Notes: generated by a model from the sequence alone, not told the origin. Numbered from the stretch's first letter, positions 1-5,877 are shown. The stretch: DNA of 10,551 nt from Thermodesulfobacteriota bacterium (GCA_013154385.1 JAADCO010000011.1:1-10551); one strand, 5' to 3'. A program made the numbers and translations.

Positions 1-1037
1 GGGATGCGCTCCCGGATGACCGGGGCCGAGCGCACCACGTCGTCGAGCACGATGGCCAGACGCTTGCCCACGTTTTCCGCGGTCACGCGCTCGAAGATGC
101 GCGCCCCGCGGTCGGTGAGCTCAAGGGCCACGTAAGGCTCGTTGTAGACCCCGCCGATGCGCACGCGCGCGGTCTTCACCATGTCTCCGGTGAGCACCGC
201 CCTCTTCTTGAGGAGAAGCGGCCTCTTGATCACGCGACCCGTCTCCCGGTCTCTCTCGACCAGGAAGTAGATCTCGTCATCCGGCGGAATGTAGGGGCGG
301 AGGACCCGGTTCACCTCCTCGCGGGAGGCGTTGGGCTTAAGCCGGCCTTCCTTGATGGCCTTGGCGATGAGGCCCTCGAGGTCAATCCGGCTCATGGCCT
401 CCTCGTCCACCAGCTTGAACTCGAGCTGGGCCGTCTGCCCGATGAGACGCAGGGCCCGCTCCGGATCCTTCACGCCCGGGAGCTGGACGACGATCTTGTC
501 CGTGCCCTGCTTGACGATCACCGGTTCGGTGACGCCGAACTGGTCGATTCGGTTGCGGATGATCTCCAGGCACTGATCTACGGCGTTTTCACGGATGAAG
601 GCGATCTGTTCCGGGGTGAGGGAGACGACGAGCTTGGGGAACTCGCCCTTTTCCACCCGCACCACGCGGAGGCTCGGAAAATCCTTCTCGATGATCTCTT
701 TCACCTTCTCGAGCGCACTCTGGTTGGGGAGGATGAGGACCACCTCTTTGGGATCTTTGCTCTCTCCCAGGGCCACACGTATGCCCTTGCGCGCCAGGAC
801 CTGCTGGAGATCTTTCACGCGGGCCATGAGGGCGTTCTCAATGGCCTTGTCCACGTCCACCTGAAGGACGAGATGCATCCCCCCCTGAAGGTCGAGACCG
901 AGCTTCAAGGTCTTGCCGTAGATGTGCTTGAGATACCAGGAAGGCAGATTGGGATAAAAAGAGGGCAAGACCAGAATCACGGAAAGAACCGTGAGGAAGA
1001 CCAAAAGGGCTATCTTCCATTTGAGCGCGCGCGGCAT
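1..1037 (-). CDS. secD: Protein translocase subunit SecD (partial, C-terminus cut by left edge)
   Basis: SecD is the inner-membrane accessory subunit of the Sec translocase; with SecF it uses the proton gradient to help pull exported proteins out on the periplasmic side. The first 345 residues are visible. Residues 7-26 form the first membrane segment, followed by the family hallmark LGLDLQGG at 46-53. The periplasmic domain follows, with RNRIDQFGVTEPVI at 161-174, VQLPGV at 184-189 and the later LAIVLDDVVRSAP at 327-339. The frame runs off the left edge just before the C-terminal bundle of membrane helices, so about one third of a usual 500-530-residue SecD is missing. The ATG at 1035-1037 is preceded by GGAGG eight or so bases upstream, and no upstream gene on this strand is close. 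SecD is therefore probably first in its transcript, with secF expected beyond the left edge. Identification is secure from the motifs. Confidence 0.96.
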   Translation of the reverse strand, partial: MPRALKWKIALLVFLTVLSVILVLPSFYPNLPSWYLKHIYGKTLKLGLDLQGGMHLVLQVDVDKAIENALMARVKDLQQVLARKGIRVALGESKDPKEVVLILPNQSALEKVKEIIEKDFPSLRVVRVEKGEFPKLVVSLTPEQIAFIRENAVDQCLEIIRNRIDQFGVTEPVIVKQGTDKIVVQLPGVKDPERALRLIGQTAQLEFKLVDEEAMSRIDLEGLIAKAIKEGRLKPNASREEVNRVLRPYIPPDDEIYFLVERDRETGRVIKRPLLLKKRAVLTGDMVKTARVRIGGVYNEPYVALELTDRGARIFERVTAENVGKRLAIVLDDVVRSAPVIRERI

Positions 1038-1071
1038 GGAGAAACCTCCTCAACCAAAGGACTTGCGAGAG

Positions 1072-1100
1072 TTTCTAATGTATACGGGGCCAACTGACAA
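1072..1100 (-). promoter_or_regulatory. Candidate sigma-70 promoter for secD
   Basis: Read on the minus strand, TTGTCA (1100-1095) and TAGAAA (1077-1072) are separated by 17 bases, matching the -35 and -10 consensus at five and four of six positions. They sit about 35 bases upstream of the secD ATG. This is pattern matching by eye in a short divergent region. Confidence 0.45.
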
Positions 1101-1139
1101 GCGAGAAAGAAAACTTGAGCCCGATTTGGCTCTTCCTCG

Positions 1140-1168
1140 TTGGGTCCCGCGGCCGACTCTGGTATCAT
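1140..1168 (+). promoter_or_regulatory. Candidate sigma-70 promoter for the 1203-2748 unit
   Basis: TTGGGT (1140-1145) and TATCAT (1163-1168) are 17 bases apart. The -10 matches at five of six positions and the -35 only at its TTG. The predicted start near 1175 leaves a leader of about 28 bases carrying the GGAGGGGG ribosome binding site at 1190-1197. The spacing and position are sensible, but the -35 is weak. Confidence 0.42.
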
Positions 1169-1202
1169 TGGCCGAGCAAACCCATCGGTCGGAGGGGGAA
1201 TC

Positions 1203-1760
1203 ATGGGGGTCTACTTCGCCAAGGCCGGCAAGGAGAACACCCAAGCCGCTCTCGAGATCGCCAAGAAGGCCTTTGAGGAACGGGGGATCAAACACGTGGT
1301 CGTGGCCTCCACCTTCGGCGACACCGGGCTCCTGGCCGCGGAGCTCTTCAAGGACACCGGGGCCAACCTGGTGGTGGTCACCCACAACGTGGGCTTCCGC
1401 GAGCCGGGAAAGCTCGAGATGACGCCCGAGACCAGGGCCAAGATCGAGTCCCTGGGGGCCAGGGTCTATACCGGAACCATGGTCTTCCGCAACATCGGGA
1501 CGGCCATCAGGGAGATGCTCCACTATTCCCAGCAGGACCTCATCGCCAACACGCTGCGGCTCTTCGGCCAGGGCATCAAGGTCTGCGTGGAGATCGCCCT
1601 CATGGCCTGCGACGCCGGTCTCATCCCGCCGGAGGACGTGATCACCGTGGCGGGCACGGCCCGCGGCGCCGACACCGTGGCCATCATCCGCGCCATGCCC
1701 TCGAACAAACTCTTCTCCCTCAAGGTGCGGGAGATACTCGCCAAGCCCTATGACTGGTAA
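1203..1760 (+). CDS. Stand-alone pyruvate kinase alpha/beta-domain-like protein
   Basis: This 185-residue protein resembles the family named for its likeness to the C-terminal alpha/beta domain of pyruvate kinase (COG1751-type, with structural-genomics representatives from Archaeoglobus and Methanothermobacter). Its biochemical function is not established, and it has no catalytic barrel of pyruvate kinase. Visible blocks are ASTFGDTG at 35-42, THNVGFREPG at 60-69, GTARGADTVAII at 151-162 and the terminal KPYDW. The alternating hydrophobic strands (HVVVAS, NLVVVT, VITVAG) fit a Rossmann-like fold, with no signal peptide or membrane segment, so it is likely cytosolic. The ATG at 1203 is preferred over an in-frame ATG at 1140: GGAGGGGG lies just before it, and the 21-residue upstream extension is low-complexity and overlaps the promoter candidate. 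The stop lies inside galE, so the two genes are probably co-transcribed and translationally coupled. Confidence 0.85.
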   Translation: MGVYFAKAGKENTQAALEIAKKAFEERGIKHVVVASTFGDTGLLAAELFKDTGANLVVVTHNVGFREPGKLEMTPETRAKIESLGARVYTGTMVFRNIGTAIREMLHYSQQDLIANTLRLFGQGIKVCVEIALMACDAGLIPPEDVITVAGTARGADTVAIIRAMPSNKLFSLKVREILAKPYDW

Positions 1761-2748
1761 GGGCCAAACCGCAAACAAAGTCCTGGTGGCCGGCGGGGCG
1801 GGCTACATCGGCTCCCACGTGGTCAAGGCCCTGGCGAAAAGGGGCTTTGAGCCCCTGGTCTACGACGATCTTTCTTCGGGGCATCGGGAAGCGGTGCTTG
1901 AGGGGACCCTCATCGAGGGCTCTCTCGCCGACCGGAAGCGCCTGCGCGCGCTCCTTGAAGCCGAAAGGCCCGCGGCCATCATGCACTTTGCGGCCTTCAT
2001 CGTCGTTCCGGAAAGCGTTTCCGACCCCCTCAAGTACTATCGCAACAACCTGGCCGAGACCGTCACCCTGCTCGAAGAGGCGGTGCGAGCCGGAGTGAGG
2101 GCCTTCATCTTTTCTTCAAGTGCGGCGGTCTACGGCATCCCCGAGAAGGTGCCCATCCCCGAGGATCACCCCGTGGCCCCGATCAACCCTTACGGAGCGA
2201 GCAAGCTCTTCGTGGAGCAGATCCTTGCCGATTGCCATCGCGCCTACGGTCTGCCCTACGTCTCGCTGCGCTACTTCAACGCCGCCGGGGCCGATCCCGA
2301 GGGCCGCATCGGAGAGGCCCACGAACCGGAGACCCATCTCATTCCCCTCCTCCTCCAGACCGCCCTCGGGAAGAGAAAGAGCTTCTATCTCTACGGCACG
2401 GACTATCCCACGCCCGACGGCACCTGCATCCGCGACTTCATCCACGTGGACGACCTGGCCGAGGTCCATCTCTCGGCTCTCGAGCACCTGCTCTCCGGGG
2501 GGGAGAGCCTGGTGTTGAACTGCGGTTACGGTCACGGTCATTCCGTGCGCGAGGTGGTGGAATGCGCGCGCCGGGTAACGGGCCGGCCCATCCCCGTGGA
2601 AGAGAAGGAAAGGCGCCCCGGGGACCCGCCCGTGCTGGTCGCCGCCTGCGACCGGGCGCGGGAGGCCCTCGGCTTTTCCCCGCGCCACGACGACCTCGAG
2701 TTCATCATCCGCACGGCCTGGAACTGGGAGACGAACCGCCGCTATTGA
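1750..2748 (+). CDS. galE: UDP-glucose 4-epimerase
   Basis: GalE interconverts UDP-glucose and UDP-galactose (in some enzymes the N-acetyl forms) using tightly bound NAD, in the cytosol, and supplies precursors for surface polysaccharides. The 332-residue length is normal. The NAD-binding loop GGAGYIG is at 15-21, the catalytic serine region FSSSAAVYG at 121-129, and the YxxxK pair is Tyr148/Lys152 in NPYGASK. RYFNAAGADP at 174-183 and TCIRDFIHVDDLAEVH at 225-240 are GalE signatures. The ATG at 1750 overlaps the upstream gene by 11 bases and has no strong Shine-Dalgarno, so coupled translation is likely. A short N-terminal extension precedes the usual first strand (VLVAGG), and the true start could differ by a few residues. 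By eye, the substrate gatekeeper position (Tyr299 in E. coli, Cys in human) is Leu296. The 3' end overlaps the convergent gene by 7 bp with no terminator between. Confidence 0.95.
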   Translation: MTGKGQTANKVLVAGGAGYIGSHVVKALAKRGFEPLVYDDLSSGHREAVLEGTLIEGSLADRKRLRALLEAERPAAIMHFAAFIVVPESVSDPLKYYRNNLAETVTLLEEAVRAGVRAFIFSSSAAVYGIPEKVPIPEDHPVAPINPYGASKLFVEQILADCHRAYGLPYVSLRYFNAAGADPEGRIGEAHEPETHLIPLLLQTALGKRKSFYLYGTDYPTPDGTCIRDFIHVDDLAEVHLSALEHLLSGGESLVLNCGYGHGHSVREVVECARRVTGRPIPVEEKERRPGDPPVLVAACDRAREALGFSPRHDDLEFIIRTAWNWETNRRY

Positions 2749-4466
2749 TCCTTGAACGAGGGCCAGAGGTCCGCCAGCTCCGGTCTCTTCAGGATGGCCT
2801 CCCGGATGTGCGCCGCCCTCTTTTCCTGGCCGCACTCCTTGAGGGCCTGATAGAGGGAAACGAAGAAGGACCATCTTCCGGGCCCGAGGGCAATGGCTTC
2901 TTCGAGACGATCTATGGCCTCCTGGCAGCGGCCCCTCTTCAGGGCCAGCACGCCGGCGAGGAAATAGGCCTCAGGCGGCGGAGAGGGGAGCTCGAGCACG
3001 GGGGCAAGCTCCCTTTCGGCCTCCTCGTAGAGATGGTCCCTGAGGTCCAGGAAGGCCAGAAAGAGCCTGCTCAGGGGGTCGGTGTGGCCTCTGAGGAGGC
3101 GCCTTGCCTTTGCGCGAAGCTCGGGCGTGGTGGCTATCTGGGAGAGCAACCCAAAAGTTTCCCGCGAGAGCCCCTCCTTGAGCAGGGGCTTGAGGCGCTT
3201 TAAGGCCCTTTCCGGATAACCCTGCTTGAGCTCTATCTCCGCGAGGAAGAGGAGGTCCTCGGGACGCCGGCGTTTCTGGGCCTCGAGATAGCGCTTCCGG
3301 CGCGCGTCGAACCAGTCCTTCGGGGAGGTGTCCCGAAAACCCGGTTTGAGGCGCGCCAGCGGGTCGCCGAGGACCACGGTCTGCCAGCTCAAATAGGCCA
3401 GAGAGCGATAGTAGGCCTCAGCCAGCGTGTCTCCGGAGAGATAGGCCGGAAAGAGGATATGGGGCCTGGCCGAGGCCTGGAGATAGGGCTCGTAGGCGTT
3501 TCCCGAGATCCCGGTGATGCCGAGACGCACCAGATCGGCGATGAGGGACTGCGGGGAACCGGCGAAGTGCTTGTGCTTGGCCTTCCACGGGGCTCCCACC
3601 CGCCAGTTGGGGGGAGGTTCGCGAAAGGTGCGGGCGCTCGTGCTCACGTAGGTCACGCCGATGGCCCCGGGGAGGAAGCGCAGGAAAAGGCGCCTGTCCC
3701 GGGGATAGCGCGGATCGTTTGAACCCCACGAGGCGTAGCCGATGACGCGATCCGCGCGGAGGACGAAGTCCGGCTTGAAGGAAAGGACGAACTCAAGACC
3801 CGGAAAATCCTTGAGCAGGAGATAGGCCGCATACATCCAGTTGTCCCCGATGTTCGTCGGCCCGTCCCGGGCGTCCAGGACGAGACGCATGGGGGGTCTC
3901 GTCTGCGGGGCGAGAAGGGCCCGATCCACAAGGCCCCGCACGTCCTCTTCGGTGTATCCCGCAAGGCGGGTGACCAGATAGACGTCGAACCGGTCGTGCT
4001 CAAAAGGCACGGAGGAAGAGGTGCCGAAAAAGGGGTTCTTGATCCATCCCGCCAGGCGATAGGGACCGTAGAGCATCTTCCGATAGAGGAGCGTGAGCTC
4101 GGAATCCACCGAAGCCGCGTCCCCCTTGAGCGCCACGCGGCCCTGGATCTTGTGCGGCACGTGCGGCATGAGCACGATGGCGAGGACCCGATCCTCGAGG
4201 TGTCGCTCCTGCAAGTACTCGGCCAGGGGCCGCTCGAGATAGCGCAGATAGACGGGCCGGCTGATCTCCTCCTTTCTGGGGAGGTCGAGCACGAGGACCA
4301 TCTCCTCGGGGATGTTCCGGCGGAGCCGGTAGTAGTGGGCCATCTTCAGGGAAAGGGGGCTCTTTCTGTTGGCCACGACCAGGACCCTTTCCGGAGAGAG
4401 GGCCCAGCCCGGTGCGGCGCAGAGCAGAAGGATCAGGAGGAAGGCTCTCAGGAAGACGGCTTTCAC
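2742..4466 (-). CDS. Secreted TIGR03790-family protein with TPR-like C-terminal region
   Basis: The protein is 574 residues from the GTG at 4466. Residues 1-22 form a textbook signal peptide (basic start, LLILLL core, GWA before the probable cleavage), so it is exported. The next 360 or so residues match the uncharacterised TIGR03790 family: RVLVVAN near the mature N-terminus, the IVLMPHVP strand near 97-104, SVDSEL at 119-124, YLVTRLAGYT near 163, WGSND near 247, GITGISGNAYEPYLQ near 316-330 and SWQTVVLGDPLARL near 360-373. The rest, about 395-565, is helical with TPR-like periodicity, for example AYFLAGVLALKRG followed by CQEAIDRLEEAIALGP. The function is unknown; a scaffold or binding role for the TPR tail is inference. 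An alternative TTG start at 4502 adds 12 residues before the basic start, has no Shine-Dalgarno and coincides with a TTGACA -35-like box, so I reject it. The gene converges on galE with a 7-bp overlap. Confidence 0.82.
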   Translation of the reverse strand: MKAVFLRAFLLILLLCAAPGWALSPERVLVVANRKSPLSLKMAHYYRLRRNIPEEMVLVLDLPRKEEISRPVYLRYLERPLAEYLQERHLEDRVLAIVLMPHVPHKIQGRVALKGDAASVDSELTLLYRKMLYGPYRLAGWIKNPFFGTSSSVPFEHDRFDVYLVTRLAGYTEEDVRGLVDRALLAPQTRPPMRLVLDARDGPTNIGDNWMYAAYLLLKDFPGLEFVLSFKPDFVLRADRVIGYASWGSNDPRYPRDRRLFLRFLPGAIGVTYVSTSARTFREPPPNWRVGAPWKAKHKHFAGSPQSLIADLVRLGITGISGNAYEPYLQASARPHILFPAYLSGDTLAEAYYRSLAYLSWQTVVLGDPLARLKPGFRDTSPKDWFDARRKRYLEAQKRRRPEDLLFLAEIELKQGYPERALKRLKPLLKEGLSRETFGLLSQIATTPELRAKARRLLRGHTDPLSRLFLAFLDLRDHLYEEAERELAPVLELPSPPPEAYFLAGVLALKRGRCQEAIDRLEEAIALGPGRWSFFVSLYQALKECGQEKRAAHIREAILKRPELADLWPSFKDQ

Positions 4467-4474
4467 GAGGATAG

Positions 4475-4502
4475 AACCTATTGAGATGGAAGCCGGTGTC
4501 AA
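4475..4502 (-). promoter_or_regulatory. Weak candidate promoter for the TIGR03790-family gene
   Basis: On the minus strand a perfect TTGACA (4502-4497) is followed after 16 bases by TAGGTT (4480-4475), a poor -10. The upstream terminator at 4506-4535 implies a promoter downstream of it, and this is the only candidate seen. It would leave almost no 5' leader before the GTG at 4466, which is a reason for doubt. Confidence 0.25.
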
Positions 4503-4505
4503 TCC

Positions 4506-4535
4506 AAAAAAAAGAAGCCGGACTTTCGTCCGGCT
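4506..4535 (-). terminator. Rho-independent terminator, leftward
   Basis: The arms 4516-4523 (AGCCGGAC) and 4528-4535 (GTCCGGCT) form a perfect 8-bp GC-rich stem around a 4-base loop. On the minus strand the hairpin is followed, after a short TTC, by eight T residues (complement of the A-run 4506-4513). It would stop transcription coming from the right. The nearest recognised leftward gene ending upstream of it is the RND pump, whose stop is at 5847, about 1.3 kb away. There is no U-tract in the plus direction. Confidence 0.85.
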
Positions 4536-5294
4536 CGAGAGAGAAATACGGAGGGGGATGTGAGCTTGGTGAAGGGAAGTCTTTCCGGTTCTAGTGCCTA
4601 CTATTTAAATATCGGCTTTTCCGGAATTTTCTTAAAATGCGGCCGGTTGATCCCAACCCCGGGCAAAGAACTTGCGCTTCATTCTCAAGACGCGCGAGAT
4701 CAGCGAATTTTTCAGCCGTTCCGCGCCGATCATGCGCATCTCGGCCCGCTTCAGCGAAGATTTGTTCATTCAAACGCACATGCGTCAGCAACTGACGATA
4801 CCGAGAAAAGCGTCCCACTTTATTTCCCGATACATGCTCGTCCGTTTGGGTAATTTGAGACAAACAGTGCCTCACGGTTGTTTCGCTAGAAGCTTACCGA
4901 AAGGCAAGCGCCCGGTTTCTGCAATTTAGCTTTAGTTACAATTATCACTTGACGGACCTTTTGGCCGCCAGCGAGTAAGAGTCTTTCTGGCATTTTTCTT
5001 TCCGAAACGCTCGCTTTAGCTTTTCCTTCTAGCACTAGAGCTGCAATTGAAAACGCAGACGGACACGTCTTATCCGTATCCGTCCGCGTGTTTGTTTCCC
5101 CTTTGTGCCTCTTGAAAATTGAGCTTCCCAAAGGAAACGGCTTCATCATTTTTGATAAAGTCTGCATCAAAGGTGATGGCACATTTGTTCAAAATGTTCC
5201 TCATCTACTCATCGACCGTCAGACGGTTTTGTTAAATTTTTTCGCCAGGGGATACCGAAAGAAGTGCACTAATTATGATGAACCAACCGCCTGC
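4536..5294. other. AT-richer stretch without a supportable gene
   Basis: These roughly 760 bases are visibly AT-richer than both flanks, more so to the right of about 4900. Several frames stay open for 85-98 codons on both strands (for example 4560-4853 plus, 4591-4875 minus, 4886-5182 minus). They overlap each other, carry no domain I recognise, and mostly lack ribosome binding sites. A 45-codon minus-strand frame (4769-4632) has GC-rich third positions but no Shine-Dalgarno. I see no tRNA, transposase remnant, CRISPR repeat or known structural RNA. The clearest structure is the imperfect inverted repeat at 5053-5089. It could be decayed foreign DNA, an unrecognised small RNA, or simply long spacer. 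Confidence 0.6.
5053..5089. repeat. Imperfect 11-bp inverted repeat
   Basis: ACGCAGACGGA at 5053-5063 and TCCGTCCGCGT at 5079-5089 are complementary at ten of eleven positions around a 15-base spacer that itself contains repeated TATCCG units. It is locally GC-rich inside an AT-rich stretch. No U-tract follows in either direction, so it is not an intrinsic terminator. It may be a protein-binding site, an RNA hairpin or a remnant of a mobile element end. Confidence 0.5.
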
Positions 5295-5324
5295 TTGGCA
5301 AAATTTAGTAGCCAGTGGTATAAT
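5295..5324 (+). promoter_or_regulatory. Strong sigma-70 promoter of the toxin-antitoxin operon
   Basis: TTGGCA (5295-5300, five of six) and a perfect TATAAT (5319-5324) are separated by 18 bases. The predicted start near 5331 gives a leader of about 30 bases ending in AAGGAGGA (5346-5353), seven bases before the antitoxin ATG. This promoter fixes the antitoxin start, because the frame stays open far upstream. Confidence 0.75.
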
Positions 5325-5328
5325 TTGG

Positions 5329-5342
5329 CATCAAAAGTGATG
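5329..5342. promoter_or_regulatory. Palindrome at the predicted transcription start, possible antitoxin operator
   Basis: CATCA (5329-5333) and TGATG (5338-5342) are perfect inverted repeats with a 4-base spacer, lying over the predicted +1 of the operon promoter. Ribbon-helix-helix antitoxins commonly repress their own operons by binding short palindromes at the promoter. That this is such an operator is inference from position and symmetry. Confidence 0.4.
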
Positions 5343-5360
5343 AATAAGGAGGATGACATT

Positions 5361-5612
5361 ATGGCTACCAAACATCCACGTCTATGTGTTGTCCTTGATC
5401 CAGACACCTTTGAACGAATCAAACTTTTAGCTAAAATCAGAAACGTTTCTATGTCCTCTTTGGTTTGTGATCTGGTTAAAGTGGCGTTGGACTTAGAAGA
5501 AGATCTGCTTTTTGCTGATTTTTTGGAATCACGTGAGAAAAATATGCCGGAGGGAGTGGAAAAGAAATATGTTGTCAAGACTATATCAAAAGAAGAAAAG
5601 AGAGACGTATGA
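5361..5612 (+). CDS. Ribbon-helix-helix (RelB/CopG-like) antitoxin
   Basis: This 83-residue protein is the first gene of a two-gene toxin-antitoxin operon and should neutralise the downstream toxin and repress its own promoter. Residues 7-13 (RLCVVLD) look like the DNA-contacting beta strand. Two helices follow, FERIKLLAKIRN and SSLVCDLVKVALDLEEDL, with the turn NVSMSS between them, a typical ribbon-helix-helix pattern. The charged C-terminal tail (about 50-83) would be the toxin-binding part. The ATG at 5361 is chosen because of AAGGAGGA seven bases upstream and the promoter at 5295-5324. The frame is open for more than 130 codons further upstream, but a start there would lie before the promoter. 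The codons are AT-rich, unlike the toxin and the rest of the window. The toxin start probably lies inside this gene. The exact antitoxin family is not assigned. Confidence 0.82.
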   Translation: MATKHPRLCVVLDPDTFERIKLLAKIRNVSMSSLVCDLVKVALDLEEDLLFADFLESREKNMPEGVEKKYVVKTISKEEKRDV

Positions 5613-5877
5613 GTTGAGGTTCCATCCGCAGGCCACGCAGGACATGGCCAACCTCCCCGCTTCTCTGCGTCAGAAACTCATCGAGTTTTTCCAAAACGAA
5701 CTCACCGCCAATCCCACCCTTTACGCCAAACCCTTACGCGGCTCCCAAAAAGGCTACTGGAAACTCAAGATCGGTGACTATCTGGTAGGGATAAAGATCA
5801 TGGGAAACCTGCTCCTGGTCCTCGGCGTCATCCCCTATCTCCATCTCTACGAGACCTTCCTCGACGAGAACAAATAG
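5569..5877 (+). CDS. RelE/ParE-superfamily toxin, possibly degenerate
   Basis: The protein shows the RelE/ParE fold pattern: strand YELRFHP at 14-20, two helices (ATQDMANLPASLRQKLIEFF, 22-41), then PLRG at 55-58, GYWKLKIGDYLVGIKI at 62-77 and a last strand pair ending in LYETF. Active RelE toxins cleave ribosome-bound mRNA; ParE relatives act on gyrase. By eye, the usual DYRV arginine is Leu72, and the basic GxRxxxY segment reads GVIPYLHLY at 86-94, so RelE-type catalytic arginines are missing. The start is uncertain: the ATG at 5569 gives 102 residues with a 44-bp overlap of the antitoxin, while a TTG at 5614 directly after the antitoxin stop would trim the first strand. From about 5610 base composition rises toward the host level, unlike the antitoxin. 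The 3' end overlaps the convergent RND gene by 31 bp. Confidence 0.78.
   Translation: MLSRLYQKKKRETYELRFHPQATQDMANLPASLRQKLIEFFQNELTANPTLYAKPLRGSQKGYWKLKIGDYLVGIKIMGNLLLVLGVIPYLHLYETFLDENK

Noticed and set aside
1117..1132. Small hairpin GAGCC/GGCTC in the divergent intergenic region
   Set aside because: Only a 5-bp stem with no T-run after it; it does not qualify as a terminator or riboswitch.
1050..1778. 242-codon minus-strand frame opposite the pyruvate-kinase-like gene
   Set aside because: Antisense shadow rich in Gly/His/Asp, crossing the divergent promoter region and overlapping secD's leader; no family features.
2116..2874. 252-codon minus-strand frame opposite galE
   Set aside because: Antisense shadow of galE with no family features; galE has all its catalytic motifs in the other strand.
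4560..4853. 97-codon plus-strand frame beginning GTG just after a GGAGGGGG sequence
   Set aside because: The ribosome-binding-like sequence is too close to the GTG, the product is His/Arg/Gln-rich with no recognisable fold, and no promoter is visible before it.
4886..5182. 98-codon minus-strand frame in the AT-rich stretch
   Set aside because: No recognisable domain, no Shine-Dalgarno, and it is antisense to an equally open plus-strand frame; both cannot be taken as genes on length alone.
4536..5294. CRISPR array, tRNA, tmRNA or group II intron in the gene-poor stretch
   Set aside because: No regularly spaced repeats, no cloverleaf or CCA-ended acceptor, no tmRNA tag frame and no intron domain V signature were found on either strand.
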